Positions 62,579 through 64,000 of a stretch of 64,000 nucleotides of DNA are shown here, piece after piece. The first letter of the stretch is position 1; every line of letters begins with the position of its first letter. The notes below the pieces were generated by a model, which ran no database searches, was not told the DNA's origin, and saw only the letters and a program-made list of their open reading frames with translations. A program made the position numbers and the translations under genes. The stretch lies in NCBI RefSeq assembly GCF_002899895.1, contig NZ_PPEI02000006.1, positions 182,915 to 246,914 of the forward strand. Direction: 5' to 3'. The DNA is from Chryseobacterium oncorhynchi. GTDB lineage: Bacteria > Bacteroidota > Bacteroidia > Flavobacteriales > Weeksellaceae.

Positions 62579-63256
62579 ATGAAGAATATAGCTATCATCT
62601 TTTCCGTATTGTGTACCCAACTTTGGAGTGCACAAAATGTTTATCTGACTAAAGTTGAAAAGACAAATGATAATTCAGATAAGTTTTTGTATAAAAAAGA
62701 TACAGCTGAGACAGAGGCAATCTACTTAGGTGAAGTAGAAGTTCAGGGGTTTTCAAAGGATGATGCAATGGTATTTTCAATGGTATATAAAAAAGCAAAA
62801 GAAATTGGTGCTAATACTTTTGCTATAAAACCTTTTGAAAATATTGATGGTTCACCCCAGGAATTTAATGCTTCTAATTATAAGGTAGCCTTATATTATA
62901 CTCCAAAAGAGAAATTAGCTGGTCAGAATGGAGCAATGTATATATTTGCATCCTCAGAGAAAGATCAGAAAATAAATGTGAATAGAAAAGACTATACTTT
63001 ATCACCTCGCTCTTTTTTTAAATTAAAAATTATTCCTGGAGAAGTTTATACAATCTCTACTAAAAAGCTTTTAGGCTCAACCATAAAAGTGCAGCCTAAG
63101 ACTAACGATGAAAATTTGTATTTCCAGATTTCATCCTTAAAAATTAAACCGGATACTTCCGGAGTAGGAGGTTTGAACCTTAAATCAGGAGATGTTGTTG
63201 GTTTAGAGAAATCTTATGCCGAGTTTTTAAGCGCTATTTATAAAGAACAACGATAA
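62579..63256 (+). CDS. Exported protein of unknown function
   Basis: The ATG at 62579, one base after the rfbD stop, gives 225 residues with a signal peptide ending near WSAQ (about residue 18). The longer frame begins at a TTG inside rfbD and is rejected. The mature part has YLGEVEVQGFSKDDA and repeated basic/aromatic strands without cysteines. No family is recognised. It ends about 80 bases before a strong terminator. Confidence 0.7.
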   Translation: MKNIAIIFSVLCTQLWSAQNVYLTKVEKTNDNSDKFLYKKDTAETEAIYLGEVEVQGFSKDDAMVFSMVYKKAKEIGANTFAIKPFENIDGSPQEFNASNYKVALYYTPKEKLAGQNGAMYIFASSEKDQKINVNRKDYTLSPRSFFKLKIIPGEVYTISTKKLLGSTIKVQPKTNDENLYFQISSLKIKPDTSGVGGLNLKSGDVVGLEKSYAEFLSAIYKEQR

Positions 63257-63334
63257 TCAATAACTATATAGTCTCTTTTTTCGGACTTGCAGACAATATA
63301 TAGGTCTTGAGACAGAAAATATGATCTCATTTAT

Positions 63335-63384
63335 AAAAATTCCGTAAGGATCCCCTATTTAGGATTCTTACGGAATTTTTTTAT
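63335..63384. terminator. Strong terminator after the rfbD unit
   Basis: Stem 63335-63353 pairs with 63362-63380 at 19 positions with one G-U pair, flanked by A and T runs. It could act on both strands. Confidence 0.85.
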
Positions 63385-63448
63385 TTACCATATATAACAC
63401 AACAGCTCCGACTTTCTGTGCTAAGGTATTTTCCAGTAATCATATCTA

Positions 63449-63562
63449 TTAGGAGCTTTTTCCTGCTCTCCACTTTTACTCCTCGCGCCAACGCTTTCCA
63501 AAACCATGGGGCACTGCCTCTCCAAGGCAAGCTGTGGGGTAACCGTTTCTATCAGGGCTAGG
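63449..63562. repeat. Possible interspersed flavobacterial non-coding element
   Basis: The stretch opens with AGGAGCTTTTTCCTGCT and closes with ATCAGGGCTAGG, so the ends can pair (AGC...CCTG with CAGGGCT). A small hairpin TGCC/GGCA lies inside. I recall similar end motifs with variable middles in intergenic regions of other flavobacteria, but could not search. It is clearly more GC-rich than its surroundings. The next 330 bases (63563-63890) show no gene and nothing recognised. Confidence 0.4.
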
Positions 63563-63890
63563 AATGTAGTCATATATATAAAGAGAGGAAGTGAATGTCC
63601 TGCCTATCACCATCCACTAGAGACGTGCTTTAGCCCCCATCTAAAATATTAAAACGATATCCTGACAAAGTAGGAGAGAGGTTATTACCACCCTCCTTAT
63701 ATACTATATAGATATATCTTCCATTACCTATCCTCTATATAATGACAGCAAACATCCCCATTTATCCTCCCTATCCCCATTTCTTACTCCAGCTTTCTGT
63801 TCTCCCAAACATTTGTTTAAAATTTTTCTCTCTGCGTTCCAGTGTCTTAAGGTAAAATATGAACAGGATGTGAATTTTATGTTAAATAAG

Positions 63891-63922
63891 TTTGCGAGTT
63901 GTGGTATAAGTTTCTATCTTTG
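63891..63922 (+). promoter_or_regulatory. Strong promoter near the right edge, probably of an rRNA operon
   Basis: TTTG (63891-63894), a 20-base spacer and TATCTTTG (63915-63922) give the full Bacteroidota promoter. The following 78 bases have no coding frame and look like a structured leader (AAAGCCTTTAGATAGGC). A 16S rRNA gene may begin beyond the window; that is inference. Confidence 0.6.
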
Positions 63923-64000
63923 CCCCACTGAAAACGAGAGTACATTCAGTAGCGCAGAAAGCCTTTAGATAGGCGTAAACATAATAGACTACGAAAGAAC

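Noticed and set aside
63401-63890. Insertion sequence or transposase remnant
   Set aside because: No transposase frame and no clear terminal inverted repeats with target duplication could be seen.
1-64000. tRNA genes
   Set aside because: No cloverleaf with a convincing T-loop (GGTTCGAATCC-like) and acceptor stem was noticed on either strand; a dedicated scan was not possible.

Overview
The window looks like a chromosomal segment of a flavobacterium of the Chryseobacterium type (Bacteroidota, Weeksellaceae). The evidence is low GC, many promoters with the Bacteroidota -7 box TAnnTTTG, a type IX secretion sorting domain, the conserved order DUF6089 - uppS - bamA - ompH - ompH, and above all a flexirubin pigment locus (aryl polyene esterified to a dialkylresorcinol). 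The genus is inference.

Positions 158-39252 are mostly the flexirubin locus. A divergent control region near 1415-1512 separates a halogenase-like flavoprotein (minus) from a plus-strand unit: tyrosine ammonia-lyase, FabG-type reductase, ketosynthase, ACP, LpxL-type acyltransferase, CrtI-like oxidoreductase and C45-type Ntn hydrolase. A T9SS-secreted M36 protease follows. The main minus operon (20589 to 12649) carries a short KS-like protein, ACP, ketosynthase, a chain-length-factor-like KS without catalytic Cys, polysaccharide deacetylase, LolA-like carrier, lipoprotein, beta-barrel protein, ApeI-like dehydratase, a small exported protein and GT2-DUF2062. A zincin lipoprotein and an exported partner (20743-22886) interrupt the locus. 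A second minus operon (27998 to 22973) encodes an unknown small protein, a BtrH-like acyltransferase, an ABC exporter, a thioesterase and another ketosynthase. After an M16 peptidase and a secreted protein, a third minus block (39252 to 32617) holds an MMPL-acyltransferase fusion, DarA, DarB and two ApeP-like dehydratases.

How the pigment genes fit together (family knowledge plus inference): TAL makes 4-coumarate from tyrosine. The KS/CLF pair, ACPs, FabG and paired hotdog dehydratases extend it to a polyene. DarA/DarB build the dialkylresorcinol. One of several acyltransferases forms the ester. LolA-like, MMPL and ABC proteins move the product to the outer membrane. No coumarate ligase and no phosphopantetheinyl transferase are visible here.

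Positions 39446-55559 are a surface-polysaccharide region: a multipass protein, three copies of an uncharacterised membrane family (40558, 42429, 44959), an EpsG-like polymerase, then (after topA and an arginase-fold protein) a GT2, a WecA-type initiating transferase, a Wza-like export lipoprotein and a Wzc-like kinase with a Gly-Tyr repeat tail. Positions 55773-61110 are the housekeeping envelope block. Thioesterase, rfbD and an exported protein follow. The last 740 bases are non-coding, with a terminator, a possible interspersed flavobacterial element and a strong promoter that probably starts an rRNA operon beyond the window edge.
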